From JAWKWH01 sp963669285 (lineage in GTDB: Bacteria; Pseudomonadota; Alphaproteobacteria; Rhizobiales; Rhizobiaceae): DNA of 64,000 bases. Below, one piece after another: positions 8,256 to 16,983 of this stretch. Position 1 is the first letter of the stretch, and every line of letters begins with the position of its first letter. A program made the translations under genes and the position numbers. The DNA lies in contig CAXXSI010000022.1 in NCBI GenBank assembly GCA_963669285.2, forward strand, positions 682,001 through 746,000, read 5' to 3'. The notes below the pieces were generated by a model, which saw only the letters and a program-made list of their open reading frames with translations, did not search any database and was not told the origin of the DNA.

Positions 8256-9683
8256 TTAGCCGAACTTCCTCAGAAAACCGATCAGCCAGCGGACAAACGG
8301 TTTGCGCGTTGCTTCACTATAATAGGTGATTGCGGCACGTTTTCCAATTTCCGTCATGGTAGGATAGGGCGGGATATAGCCTGCTATGTCCTTGACAGTC
8401 ATCGATTTCGAGACGGCAAGCGCCCAGAAATTGATCATCTCACCGGCATTTGCGCCGACGATCGACACGCCAAGAATTCTACCCTTCTTGTTGGTGATCA
8501 TCTTTATCAGGCCGTTGGTTTTGCGTTCGGCCTGTGCGCGGTCGTTTTCCGCATAGGGCCAACGCAGAACCTTGATGGAACCGGCAGCTTTGCGGGCTTC
8601 GTCCTCGGTCATGCCGACATGGGCGAGTTCCGGATCTGTATAAGTCGCCCAGGGAATGATGAAGCGGTTCTGCTTGACCGGCAGCCGGAACAGGATCGAC
8701 CGGATCACAAGGCCCGCATGATATCCGGCCACATGGGTGAACTGGAAGCCTCCGGCAATGTCGCCAATGGCGTAGACACGGCGATTGGTGGTGCGAAGCG
8801 ACTTGTCGACCTTCACGCCTTTTCGATCGTATTCGATCCCCGCTTCGCTGAGGCCAATACCCTCCACATTTACCGCGCGGCCGGCCGCGACGAGAAGATG
8901 AGTCCCGTTGACGGTGTCCGTTCCGTTTTCGGTCTCGACATGAACCGTGATTCCGGTTTTGCCACGTCGTTCAACCTTTGAGACCTTGGCGCCTTCGCGA
9001 ATTTCAATGCCTTCTGAACGGATTTGCTCCAGCACGATTGCCGACAGTTCCGGATCATCCTTGCCGAGCGCTGAAAAAGCCTCAATCACGGTCACGTCCG
9101 ATCCGAGCCTACGATGGGCCTGCGCCAGTTCCATGCCGATGGGTCCACCGCCGATGACGATCAGATGACCGGGTTTACGGGTTTGCTCAAAAATCGTCTC
9201 GTTGGTGAAATAGTCGACTTCATCCAGACCGGGGATCGGCGGGACCATGGGTGAAGATCCTGTGGCGATGACAAAGCGGCGCGCCTTGATTCTGGTATCG
9301 CCGGCGACAACAGTGCTGGCATCCTCGAATTTTCCTGCTTCCTCGATGACCCTCACGCCCAGCGCGGTAAACCGCTCTACGGAATCGTTTGGCGCGATCG
9401 CCCCGATTACCGAGTGAATATGTTTGTTGACCGCGCGAAAATCGACTTTCGGATCAACGTCGGCAATCCCGAACTTCGAACCGTTGCGCAAAGCATGGGC
9501 CTGTTTACCCGAGGCGATGATCGCCTTCGACGGCACGCATCCATAGTTGAGGCAATCGCCGCCCATTTTGCCCTTTTCCAGCAGTACGACCTCTACACCG
9601 AAGGCGGCTGCCGCAGCAGCGACCGACAGGCCGCCCGAGCCGCCCCCAATCACACAAATATCGGGAGTTAGAACAGTGGTCAT
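8256..9683 (-). CDS. mercuric reductase-like pyridine nucleotide-disulfide oxidoreductase
   Basis: The 475-residue protein has an FAD motif VIGGGSGGLS at residues 11-20, a redox-active pair Cys44 and Cys49 in GGDCLNYGCVPSK, an NAD(P) motif VIGGGPIGMELAQ, and a C-terminal dimerisation domain. In lipoamide dehydrogenase the last domain carries the catalytic His-Glu pair in an HPTLSE-like motif; here the equivalent is PPYPTMTEIGKRAA, with Tyr in place of His. It also lacks the mercuric reductase C-terminal cysteine pair. It therefore belongs to the broad mercuric-reductase-like group often found next to or fused with TVP38/TMEM64 membrane proteins, as here. Its electron acceptor is unknown. Confidence 0.9.
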   Translation of the reverse strand: MTTVLTPDICVIGGGSGGLSVAAAAAAFGVEVVLLEKGKMGGDCLNYGCVPSKAIIASGKQAHALRNGSKFGIADVDPKVDFRAVNKHIHSVIGAIAPNDSVERFTALGVRVIEEAGKFEDASTVVAGDTRIKARRFVIATGSSPMVPPIPGLDEVDYFTNETIFEQTRKPGHLIVIGGGPIGMELAQAHRRLGSDVTVIEAFSALGKDDPELSAIVLEQIRSEGIEIREGAKVSKVERRGKTGITVHVETENGTDTVNGTHLLVAAGRAVNVEGIGLSEAGIEYDRKGVKVDKSLRTTNRRVYAIGDIAGGFQFTHVAGYHAGLVIRSILFRLPVKQNRFIIPWATYTDPELAHVGMTEDEARKAAGSIKVLRWPYAENDRAQAERKTNGLIKMITNKKGRILGVSIVGANAGEMINFWALAVSKSMTVKDIAGYIPPYPTMTEIGKRAAITYYSEATRKPFVRWLIGFLRKFG

Positions 9684-9738
9684 GGCGCGCGAACGCTCCC
9701 TTGCTGGCGGTAGGAGAATGTGAATTCCAGACGGAAAA

Positions 9739-10509
9739 TCAGGCGAGTTTGTTGCCGCGAATTTTCTTTACGATGGTTGGGATGGCGGCGACAAGCGCCA
9801 GCGCGGCGAAAGCGGCAACAATTTCTGTCGTTACGATGTCTTTTATCGTCACTTCCCTGCCGGCTTCGGCGGCGGCGACGATCACGCTGTCGAGTCCCTG
9901 TCCAAGATAGGCATAAGCCATGCCGCCGGGAATAATGCCCAGGAATGTCGCAATGATGTATGTCCTCAGTGGAACGTTGAAGAGTGCCGGCGCGATGTTC
10001 ATGATGAAAAACGGGAATATCGGCGCCAATCGCAGCACGAAGAGATAGGAAAAGGCATCTTCCTCGAAACCTTTGGCCAGTTTTGCAACCTTTCCGCCGA
10101 CCTTTTCCTTCAAGAAATTGCCAAATGCGGAGCGCGCAGCGATAAAGATCGCGGTTGCACCAATTGTCGCACCGACAATTGCCGCACTGCCGCCGACAAA
10201 CCAGCCAAACAGGAAGCCGGCAAAAATCGTCAGTATTGATGCAGCCGGAAAGGAAAACGCGGTCGCGAGTGCGTAGACCGCAATGAATCCCAGAACCGCC
10301 GGGAAGTAGTGCGCTGCGACCATCTCTTTCAGCATATCGCGGCTTTGGACGAGGTAGTCCAGCGACAGGAACTCATGCCATCCCATCGAATAGCCGAAGG
10401 CGAGGCCGGCCACGATGATGGCGATCGGCGCAAAGCGCGCAATCTGCGACTTGCGCGTCCGTTGATCAGTCTGCTCATCCATTCCGGTCACTGCGGCCTC
10501 TTGCGACAT
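9739..10509 (-). CDS. TVP38/TMEM64 family (VTT/DedA-like) membrane protein
   Basis: A 256-residue integral membrane protein with about six hydrophobic segments, the first at IARFAPIAIIVAGLAFGYSM. The central part (FPAASILTIFAGFLFGWFVG followed by a GATIGATAIFIAAR stretch) is the VTT core of TVP38/DedA proteins, thought to act in lipid scrambling or solute movement. The start is placed at an ATG with GGAG nine bases upstream; the frame continues another 35 codons upstream without a better site. It precedes the mercuric-reductase-like gene by about 55 bases, a pairing seen in many proteobacteria, so the two may work together at the membrane. Confidence 0.88.
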   Translation of the reverse strand: MSQEAAVTGMDEQTDQRTRKSQIARFAPIAIIVAGLAFGYSMGWHEFLSLDYLVQSRDMLKEMVAAHYFPAVLGFIAVYALATAFSFPAASILTIFAGFLFGWFVGGSAAIVGATIGATAIFIAARSAFGNFLKEKVGGKVAKLAKGFEEDAFSYLFVLRLAPIFPFFIMNIAPALFNVPLRTYIIATFLGIIPGGMAYAYLGQGLDSVIVAAAEAGREVTIKDIVTTEIVAAFAALALVAAIPTIVKKIRGNKLA

Positions 10510-10683
10510 GTGCTGCACTCCGTCTCGAACTGATAGGCGCCATTGTCTCTGGCACGGGTTAAGATGAGCCTGACATGGCCGAGGATTACCGGCAGTACAA
10601 GGCTCAGATAGCATGCCTCACCCTGTTTTGACCTGACCTATCCGCACTTTCACCGGTTCGTGATTGCCGCGTCATCTGCACGA

Positions 10684-10712
10684 TTGACTTGCAAACACCT
10701 TCTTTCTATAAG
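10684..10712 (+). promoter_or_regulatory. sigma-70 type promoter for rpmH-rnpA-yidC
   Basis: A -35 hexamer TTGACT (10684-10689) is followed after exactly 17 bases by TATAAG (10707-10712), close to the housekeeping consensus and pointing toward rpmH. It lies within the roughly 315-base gap between the divergent TVP38 gene and rpmH; the rest of that gap upstream shows no other recognisable feature. Confidence 0.7.
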
Positions 10713-10751
10713 CCCGCACACGCTCGGGCTCCGCCCGGCGAAGCATTGCTT

Positions 10752-10829
10752 ATGCCGGAAATCGAAAAGCCCCTGTTCCCGGAAACAGACGTCAAGAAGG
10801 GCCGCACGCCGCGGTGTTTAAATAAATGA
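10752..10829 (+). CDS. possible 25-codon leader ORF overlapping rpmH start
   Basis: An ATG at 10752 opens a 25-residue frame (begins MPEIEKPLFPETD, ends GRTPRCLNK) that terminates in ATGA overlapping the rpmH start codon. It lies downstream of the predicted promoter and so is within the mRNA leader. rpmH itself has no obvious Shine-Dalgarno sequence, so translational coupling is conceivable. The leader ORF also lacks a strong ribosome site and is too short to prove by composition; it may be chance. Confidence 0.35.
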   Translation: MPEIEKPLFPETDVKKGRTPRCLNK

Positions 10830-10960
10830 AGCGTACCTACCAACCATCAAAGCTTGTCCGCAAGCGCCGCCACGGATTCCGTGCGCGACTGGCCACCAAA
10901 GGCGGCCGTAAAGTCCTCGCCAATCGCCGTGCCCGTGGGCGCAAACGGCTTTCGGCCTAG
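10826..10960 (+). CDS. rpmH: 50S ribosomal protein L34
   Basis: A 44-residue, very basic protein, MKRTYQPSKLVRKRRHGF at the start and GRKRLSA at the end, the full length of bacterial L34. It binds 23S rRNA in the large subunit. It leads the conserved rpmH-rnpA-yidC-engB order, nine bases ahead of rnpA. There is no clear ribosome site directly upstream, and a short leader ORF overlaps its start codon. Confidence 0.97.
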   Translation: MKRTYQPSKLVRKRRHGFRARLATKGGRKVLANRRARGRKRLSA

Positions 10961-10969
10961 GCGTGTTCG

Positions 10970-11314
10970 ATGCCGGAGCGCGGCCGGCAAGGTCCGACAA
11001 AGCTTCGCAACCGTTCGGAGTTTCTAGCTGTTCAACGCGGTATGAAACGCCGAGGACGGCTGTTTCTGCTTGAAGTGCTGGAGCGCGGAGACCGCGGTCC
11101 GGCGCGAAGAGGCATTACTGTGACCAAGAAACAGGGCAACGCCGTTGAACGCAATCGCATAAAAAGGCGTATTCGTGAGGCAATTCGAACGCGCGCTGCC
11201 GGTGACATGGCGAATGGGAATGATTATGTGATTGTGGCGCGGCGGGACATTCTCAACACGCCGTTTCATACACTGGCAAAAGAACTCTCCCAGCGTATTC
11301 GCGGAAAAGGTTGA
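10970..11314 (+). CDS. rnpA: ribonuclease P protein component
   Basis: A 114-residue basic protein with the RNR signature NAVERNRIKRRIREAIR around residues 56-72, which contacts the M1 RNA and the tRNA precursor leader. It assists the RNA subunit in maturing tRNA 5' ends. The frame starts with ATG nine bases after rpmH and ends 12 bases before yidC, in the standard operon order. Length is normal for the family. Confidence 0.95.
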   Translation: MPERGRQGPTKLRNRSEFLAVQRGMKRRGRLFLLEVLERGDRGPARRGITVTKKQGNAVERNRIKRRIREAIRTRAAGDMANGNDYVIVARRDILNTPFHTLAKELSQRIRGKG

Positions 11315-11326
11315 TCAGGGACTGAA

Positions 11327-13120
11327 ATGGACAACAACCGCAATTTCTTCATCACGATCGCGCTGTCGGTTGTCATTCTCACGGCCTGGCAGGTTCTGTA
11401 CATGAATCCGCGAATGGAGGCGCAGAGGGAAGCCGCCCGCATCGAGGCGGAACGCGAAGCCGCCAAGCAACCGGAAAATGCCGCGGCCGATCCAGCCGTT
11501 CCAAAACCCGAACCCAAGGCCGGTGATGAAAATGTTCCCGGTGACGGATCAGGAACCGACGAGAGCCAGCCAGCGGCGATGCGCGTCAAGATCGATACGC
11601 CGAAACTGTCGGGTTCGATCAACCTTGCCGGAGCGCGTATCGATGATCTGATCCTCAAGGATTACCGGGTCACGGTGGAACCGGATTCTCCCAACATCAC
11701 ACTTCTGCAACCCGTCGGTGGCGGCAAGGGTTATTTTGCCGAGGTCGGCTTTGTCGGGAAGGACAACGCTTTCCCCAATTCCAGTACGGTCTGGTCTGCG
11801 AACGCCAATGCGGTCCTGACGCCTACCTCGCCGGTGAAACTGACCTATGACAATGGTGCAGGGCTGTTGTTCAACCGGATGATTTCGGTTGACGAAAATT
11901 ACCTTTTCACGATCAAGGATGACGTTACCAACAACACAGGCGGTGCGGTGGCGCTGTCCAATTATGGACGGATCACCCGACTTGATTTGCCGCAACTCGC
12001 CGGATTTTACATCCTTCACGAAGGCCTGATCGGTGTCACCGGAGAAGAGGGCCTGCAAGAAATCGACTATGACGATCTGGTCGAAGAAAAAGAGGTCAAG
12101 CCGGCAAAGTCCAGCGACGGCTGGCTGGGTTTCACCGACAAGTACTGGGCTGTCGCGCTCGTACCATCGCAGAAACGCTCGTTCCAGCCGCGCTTTGCCT
12201 ATTTCGATAAGAGCGGCGAGCAATATCAGAGCGATTTTCTGGCCGACCAGATGGTCATTGATCCCGGTGCCACCGAATCGGTCGAGACACTGGTCTTTGC
12301 CGGAGCGAAACAGGTTTCCGTCATTGACGGCTACGAAGAGGCTCTTGGCATCAGACAGTTCGAACTGTTGATCGACTGGGGCTGGTTTCACTTCATCACC
12401 AAGCCGCTGTTCTATCTGATCGACTGGCTGTTCAGGCTGCTTGGCAATTTCGGTCTCGCAATTCTTGGCACCACCGTCATCGTCAAGCTGGCGTTCTTTC
12501 CGCTTGCCAACAAGTCGTACGCATCGATGGCGAACATGAAAAAGGTTCAGCCTGCGATGACTGAAATCCGCGAGAAATATGCGGATGACAAGATGAAGCA
12601 GCAGCAGGCGATGATGGAGCTCTACAAAAAAGAGAAGATCAATCCCGTCGCGGGTTGCTGGCCGGTACTGCTGCAGATTCCGGTGTTTTTTGCGCTCTAC
12701 AAGGTGCTGTTTGTTACGCTGGAAATGCGGCATGCGCCGTTCTACGGTTGGATCCGCGATCTCGCCGCGCCCGATCCGACGTCGATCTTCAACCTGTTCG
12801 GGCTGTTGCCTTATGACGTTCCGGCCTTCCTGATGATCGGTGTGTGGCCGCTTTTGATGGGCATCACCATGTTCCTGCAGATGCGCATGAATCCGACACC
12901 GCCCGATCCGACACAGGCGATGATATTCACCTGGATGCCGGTTGTGTTCACCTTCATGTTAGCCACATTCCCGGCCGGACTTGTGATTTACTGGGCCTGG
13001 AACAATTTCCTGTCGATCCTCCAGCAGGGCGTGATTATGAAACGTCAAGGCGCCAAGATCGAGCTTTGGGACAATCTGAAAGGCTTGTTCAAGAAGAAGC
13101 CGAAACAACCGCTGAATAGT
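11327..13120 (+). CDS. yidC: membrane protein insertase YidC (no own stop codon; runs into engB)
   Basis: About 598 residues match a normal alphaproteobacterial YidC: N-terminal TM anchor FFITIALSVVILTAWQVLYM, a large periplasmic beta-sandwich domain, then the conserved core from LAILGTTVIVKLAFFPLANK through NPVAGCWPVLLQIPVFFALY and the last TM segments ending at WDNLKGLFKKKPKQP. It inserts proteins into the inner membrane alone or with SecYEG. The frame does not stop at the expected place but continues into EngB, giving a 904-codon fused frame. A stop (TAG at 13117-13119, reading TAE-stop) lies in the next frame, so a one-base change near the end would restore an ordinary YidC terminus. Confidence 0.93.
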
Positions 13121-13755
13121 CGGTCCTGCCCGGTGGACTTTCCGCGAAACTGGATATTTGTCCGTGGTGTGCCGTCGATGCGGTTTCTGCCACCCGAAGG
13201 TCCGCCCGAGATCGCCTTTGCGGGACGGTCCAATGTCGGTAAATCGTCTTTGATCAACGCGCTTGTCGGGCAAAGGGGCCTGGCCCGCACCTCCAACACG
13301 CCGGGTCGTACCCAGGAACTGAACTATTTTGTGCCGGACGGTTATTCGGGCGCAGTGAACGACCTGCCGCCGCTGGCGCTGGTCGACATGCCGGGATACG
13401 GTTTTGCCAAGGCGCCCAAGGCACAGGTTGATCAATGGACCAAGCTGGTGTTCGACTATTTGCGCGGCCGGGTAACCTTGAAGCGGGTCTATGTGCTGAT
13501 TGATGCGCGTCACGGAATCAAGCCCAATGATAGCGAAGTGATGGACCTGCTCGACAAGGCTGCCGTGTCCTATCAGATCGTTTTGACCAAAGCTGACAAG
13601 ATCAAGCCACCAGCCGTCGAGAAACTCCGAAGCGAAACGCTTACGCTGATCAACGTCGCGGTGCGGCATTTCCGGAAGTCATTGCCACATCGGCCGAAAA
13701 GGGCGACGGGACAGAAGAATTGCGTGAGGCGATCATGTCTGCCGTTGCGAGCTAA
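13121..13755 (+). CDS. engB: ribosome biogenesis GTPase EngB/YihA, frameshifted near 3' end and joined to yidC
   Basis: The sequence from NWIFVRGVPSMRFLPPEG onward is EngB (YihA/YsxC), a GTPase for 50S assembly: G1 GRSNVGKSS, G2 region TPGRTQELNYF, G3 DMPGYG, G4 TKAD. At about 13652-13657 the frame breaks: the ending RGAAFPEVIATSAEKGDGTE, with the G5 motif SAEKG, continues in another frame to a TAA at 13755. The usual N-terminal 15-20 residues with a start methionine are not visible; a GTG at 13133 is the only nearby candidate, and the upstream frame is open from yidC. Either this copy is fused and truncated, or bases are missing. EngB is usually essential, which favours a sequence error. Confidence 0.8.
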
Positions 13756-13757
13756 AC

Positions 13758-14146
13758 CTAGCCCTGCGGATTGGCGGGAACCACCCAGCCCATGGTTGCA
13801 CCGGTCGGATCAGCGATCGTGGCGATACGACCGACACCGGGGACCTCAAACGGCTCACGCAGGACTGAACCTCCGTTTTCCTTCAATGTTGCCAAACGAT
13901 TGTCGAGATCATCCACCTCCAGATAGGCAAACCAGGCTGAAGGCTGGCCGTCCATGCCGGTGCCGCTCTGTAACTGGAAGATCCCTGCGGCAGGTTGCCC
14001 GCCTGCCATGGCCACATGGTAAGTGCCGCCGGCATCCATAGGCATGCTGTCAAATGTCCAGCGAGGGTCTTTTCGTAGAAATCCACTGCCTTCTCGGCAT
14101 CCCATGTCATCAGCTCGTTCCAATGAAAGTGGCCGTGTCCCGACAT
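13758..14146 (-). pseudogene. VOC (glyoxalase-like) family protein, interrupted by a frameshift
   Basis: The start MSGHGHFHWNELMTWDAEKA lies in one frame and the rest, WTFDSMPMDAGGTYHVAM through DPTGATMGWVV, in another, joined around 14060-14066. Restoring one G (TCGCTGG to TCGGCTGG) gives a continuous protein of about 129 residues with the two beta-alpha-beta-beta-beta units of the VOC fold. Such proteins include metal-dependent lyases, dioxygenases and resistance binders; this one is of unknown substrate. It converges on engB with a two-base gap. A single-base deletion in a G run could be decay or a consensus error. Confidence 0.75.
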
Positions 14147-14218
14147 GGATTCGTCCTGTGTGGCTTTTCGAAACGGATTTAGTCTAGCAAAGAACATGGT
14201 GGTAGGGGACCTGCAGGC

Positions 14219-14920
14219 TCATATTGAAGCGTTCTTGTCGATCAGCATGATCTTTTGCCAGATCTTGCGCGACAGGTTCGTGCCCAGCGTTTCGACGTCG
14301 TTGACTGATTCGACAACCACTCGGTCGTTGACCGATTGCGCGTAGAGAGCGGCGAATTTTCCGGTCAGCGACAGAAGCTCGGAACAGTAATCCAGATAGC
14401 GGGTCAGCGCCGCCGCGTCCATCGTACGTTTCGGTGAATTTTTGGTTCGGATGAAGGATTTCGACAATGCCGACGGATCTTTGGTCAGTTGGTGCATATC
14501 GATCACGTGGATCAATGAGCGAAAGCCGTGCAGGCCCTTGAGTACGCGCTTCTGCTTTATGCGTTCCTCGCCCTTGACCAAAGCGTAGAAGCCGGCGCCT
14601 GCCAACACCAGCGTGTTCAAACCCGCCTCGATGCCCTGCACAATATCGATCGTGCCGCCTTTGATGCCGGCTGCGGAAAACTCGCTGGCGAGAAACAGAA
14701 ATACAGTGCCGCCGGCGATGATCACCAAAGCGATGACGACACGCAGCCACCAGATCGGTTCCTCCAGTTTGCGCGCGTCGGTCTTGGTGTCGATGCCAAG
14801 GGCGATCAGCTCGGCTGCCACGTTGCACAGGCTGGCATCGGGAAAGCGCTCGGCGATGCGCGTTTCAAGCTTTCGCGCGGTCTCGATGATGTGTTCGACG
14901 TTGATTGACCGGTAGGGCAT
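14219..14920 (-). CDS. hypothetical protein with two membrane segments
   Basis: I do not recognise this 233-residue protein. It has a soluble N-terminal part of about 55 residues, two hydrophobic segments (WLRVVIALVIIAGGTVFLFL at about 58-77, and GLNTLVLAGAGFYALV at about 99-114) and a C-terminal helical region of about 115 residues rich in charged residues. The profile suggests an inner membrane hairpin with both ends cytoplasmic. It lies just downstream of a broken DUF805 gene on the same strand, with only three bases between. No function is proposed. Confidence 0.7.
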   Translation of the reverse strand: MPYRSINVEHIIETARKLETRIAERFPDASLCNVAAELIALGIDTKTDARKLEEPIWWLRVVIALVIIAGGTVFLFLASEFSAAGIKGGTIDIVQGIEAGLNTLVLAGAGFYALVKGEERIKQKRVLKGLHGFRSLIHVIDMHQLTKDPSALSKSFIRTKNSPKRTMDAAALTRYLDYCSELLSLTGKFAALYAQSVNDRVVVESVNDVETLGTNLSRKIWQKIMLIDKNASI

Positions 14921-14923
14921 GGC

Positions 14924-15322
14924 TCAACCGGTCGAGCGCGCATTGGTGCGCGGACCGTAGGCATTGGAACCCCTGTCACCGGGCCAAAGGCAGAATACAA
15001 CAAAAGCGACCAATGTTACGGGCGGGCACAAAATGCAATAGTGCCAGCAGGTCCAGGTTTGCCAAAATCATGCACGCCGCTTCACGGCGAGCGGAAAGCC
15101 ACACCATATGGACAGGAACACGACGGTCCAAAAGCCGAACGCCCAGGCTACGCCCTCGCCGCTTTCCTCCGGAACAAGGGTAAAGCGATAGAGCATGAAT
15201 CCCTGCGCGATCATCATTAGCAGTCCGGCAAGGAAATAGGCCGCACGGCTAATGCGGCCATTAAATCTGAAGAACAGCCAAACAAACTGCTCAAATGGAC
15301 TATGCGAGGGGGTCTGGTCCAA
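14924..15322 (-). pseudogene. DUF805 family membrane protein, disrupted
   Basis: The frame starts (TTG) with SPFEQFVWLFFRFNGRISRAA, the N-terminal signature of DUF805 membrane proteins, and runs to GFPLAVKRRA before a TGA at 15068-15070. Past that stop the same frame resumes a DUF805-like C-terminus, VTLVAFVVFCLWPGDRGSNA, ending at 14924. Between them the expected VHDxG and hydrophobic pieces appear in the other two frames, so at least two and perhaps three small indels lie within about 60 bases. It overlaps the end of an intact DUF805 gene on the same strand. A tandem duplicate that is decaying is the simplest reading. Confidence 0.6.
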
Positions 15323-15635
15323 ACCTGTTAGCCCCTTGGGTTCCTGGCAAAATGCCGCATTCGACGAGCATCCAGATACTGCCGATAATCGGCACCAAAA
15401 CGATCAAGGACCACCAGCCGGACTTGTCACGGTCATGCCAGCGCTTGGCATAAAGCGAGAACGCAAAATAGAGCATGGCCAGCCCGACTATACCGGATAC
15501 GATTCCTTCTGCTCCCAGAATTCCATCAATAATCGCAGCAACGATTCCAATGGCAAAGAATACTCCGACACCGGCCCAAAACTTTGCCCGGTTGATACGT
15601 CCCTCATAACTTGTGAGAAGATATTTCCAGTCCAT
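15300..15635 (-). CDS. DUF805 family membrane protein
   Basis: A 111-residue protein with the DUF805 layout: MDWKYLLTSYEGRINRAKFW, a TM segment, LYAKRWHDRDKSGWWSLIVL, and a final GTQGANRFGPDPLA. It has three to four membrane helices and no known function. The start is the ATG preceded by GGAGGG about four bases upstream; an upstream TTG inside that ribosome site is less likely. It is followed by, and overlaps, the disrupted DUF805 copy. A GGCCGG/CCGGCC hairpin (15650-15671) without a T run lies between it and dapD. Confidence 0.85.
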   Translation of the reverse strand: MDWKYLLTSYEGRINRAKFWAGVGVFFAIGIVAAIIDGILGAEGIVSGIVGLAMLYFAFSLYAKRWHDRDKSGWWSLIVLVPIIGSIWMLVECGILPGTQGANRFGPDPLA

Positions 15636-15701
15636 TCCACCCTCCAATTGGCCGGTTTTGCAAATCCGGCCGCTGCAAAGTGCTTTGAGTCGGCAAAAAG
15701 A

Positions 15702-16556
15702 TCAATCTCTTAGCAATTCATTGATTGATGTTTTGGACCTTGTCTTTTCATCGACGCGCTTGACGATGACGGCGCAATAGAGCGACGGACCCCAGTTTTC
15801 ACCCGGAATGTTCTTGCCCGGAGTCGATCCGGCCACCACCACCGAATAGGCGGGAACCTCACCGTAAAACACCTCGCCGGTGGCGCGGTCGACAATTTTG
15901 GTCGACTTGCCGATGAAGACGCCCATGCCCAGCACAGCACCTTCGCGAACGATGCAACCCTCGACGACTTCGGAGCGCGCGCCGATGAAGCAATTGTCCT
16001 CAATGATGGTCGGGCCGGCCTGCATCGGCTCCAGAACCCCGCCGATGCCGACGCCTCCGGAAAGGTGCACGTTCTTGCCGATCTGGGCGCAGGAGCCCAC
16101 AGTCGCCCAAGTGTCCACCATCGTCCCGGTATCGACATAAGCGCCCAGATTGACGAATGACGGCATGAGCACGGCTCCCGGCGCGACGTATGCCGATCGG
16201 CGGACAACGCAGCTGGGCACAGCTCTGAAACCGGCCTTTTCGAACTCGTTGGCGCTCCAGCCATCGAATTTGGACGGCACCTTGTCCCACCAGACGGCTT
16301 CACCCGGGCCGCCTTTGATGATTTCCATGGGATTGAGCCGGAAGGAGAGCAGGACGGCCTTCTTCAGCCATTGATTGACATGCCAGGATCCATCGGTCTG
16401 ACGCTCGGCAACCCGTACGGCCCCACTGTCAAGCAAGTTGAGTGATGCCTCGACAGCGTCGCGCACTTCGCCCTTGGTGTCGGTGCTGACACTGTCTCGT
16501 TCGTCGAACGCTTTCTCGATAATCCGTTCAAGCGTGGCGGCGTCTGTCTTTGACAT
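15702..16556 (-). CDS. dapD: 2,3,4,5-tetrahydropyridine-2,6-dicarboxylate N-succinyltransferase
   Basis: A 284-residue DapD, the acyltransferase that succinylates tetrahydrodipicolinate in the succinylase branch of lysine and meso-diaminopimelate synthesis. The N-terminal helical domain contains LSFRLNPMEII and WWDKVPSKFDGW; the middle is a left-handed beta-helix of hexapeptide repeats (ARSEVVEGCIVREGAVLGMG); the end has the substrate loop GSTPGKNIPGENWGPSLYCA. The ATG two codons inside the open frame is preferred, with GGAG eight bases before it. dapE, the later step, lies about 7 kb downstream. A MITE-like repeat occupies the region upstream. Confidence 0.96.
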   Translation of the reverse strand: MSKTDAATLERIIEKAFDERDSVSTDTKGEVRDAVEASLNLLDSGAVRVAERQTDGSWHVNQWLKKAVLLSFRLNPMEIIKGGPGEAVWWDKVPSKFDGWSANEFEKAGFRAVPSCVVRRSAYVAPGAVLMPSFVNLGAYVDTGTMVDTWATVGSCAQIGKNVHLSGGVGIGGVLEPMQAGPTIIEDNCFIGARSEVVEGCIVREGAVLGMGVFIGKSTKIVDRATGEVFYGEVPAYSVVVAGSTPGKNIPGENWGPSLYCAVIVKRVDEKTRSKTSINELLRD

Positions 16557-16669
16557 GGCCAAGGCTCCGTTTGCGTGGTGTTAAGGGGTCGCCAATAGAT
16601 TGGCATAGAAACAAAATCGGGCGGAACCTATGCGAAGCGGTAAATGCGGTCAATTGGGCCGGTGTGAAC

Positions 16670-16983
16670 TAGAGCGTATTCGGATTAAATGGGAGCGGTT
16701 TGTTGGCAAGTATTTTTTACATCAGCGAGGAGAATACCGCAGCGCGATGTTGCCATCGTGCGAGGATTTCGACGGTGCTGATGGGGAAAAGACTGCCAAG
16801 CAGGCGAACCGTCAAGCGCTTGAATTACTTGGATAAACCGCAATCGTTTGAACTTGGCCTTTTGCGCCCCGATCATCGTCGCGCGGGGTCTAACGGTGCT
16901 CGCACCGCGTCGCCCCCCGCGCTCCTTGCCGGACAACAAAATCCCCGCGTTCAAACGATTCCATTTAAGCCGAATACGCTCTA
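16670..16983. repeat. MITE-like element, copy 1, with terminal inverted repeats
   Basis: The 314-base element starts TAGAGCGTATTCGG and ends with the near-perfect reverse complement; after one mismatch the match continues for a total of about 23 bases (..TTAAATGG). It fills most of the gap between dapD and the LOG gene. Its core (about 16692-16850) is highly similar to the core of the copy at 36961-37226 in the opposite orientation. Unlike that copy, it lacks the 69-base hairpin module but has an extra GC-rich module of about 100 bases near its right end (about 16850-16955). No transposase is present, so movement would be in trans. Confidence 0.8.

Noticed and set aside
8151..8981. Plus-strand 276-codon frame
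   Set aside because: Antisense to the mercuric-reductase-like gene; composition is that of a complementary shadow.
11549..12733. Minus-strand 394-codon frame
   Set aside because: Antisense to yidC; low-quality composition typical of a GC-rich shadow.
15650..15671. GGCCGG/CCGGCC hairpin between dapD and the DUF805 gene as a terminator
   Set aside because: No T run follows on either strand; it may be only a GC-rich coincidence.
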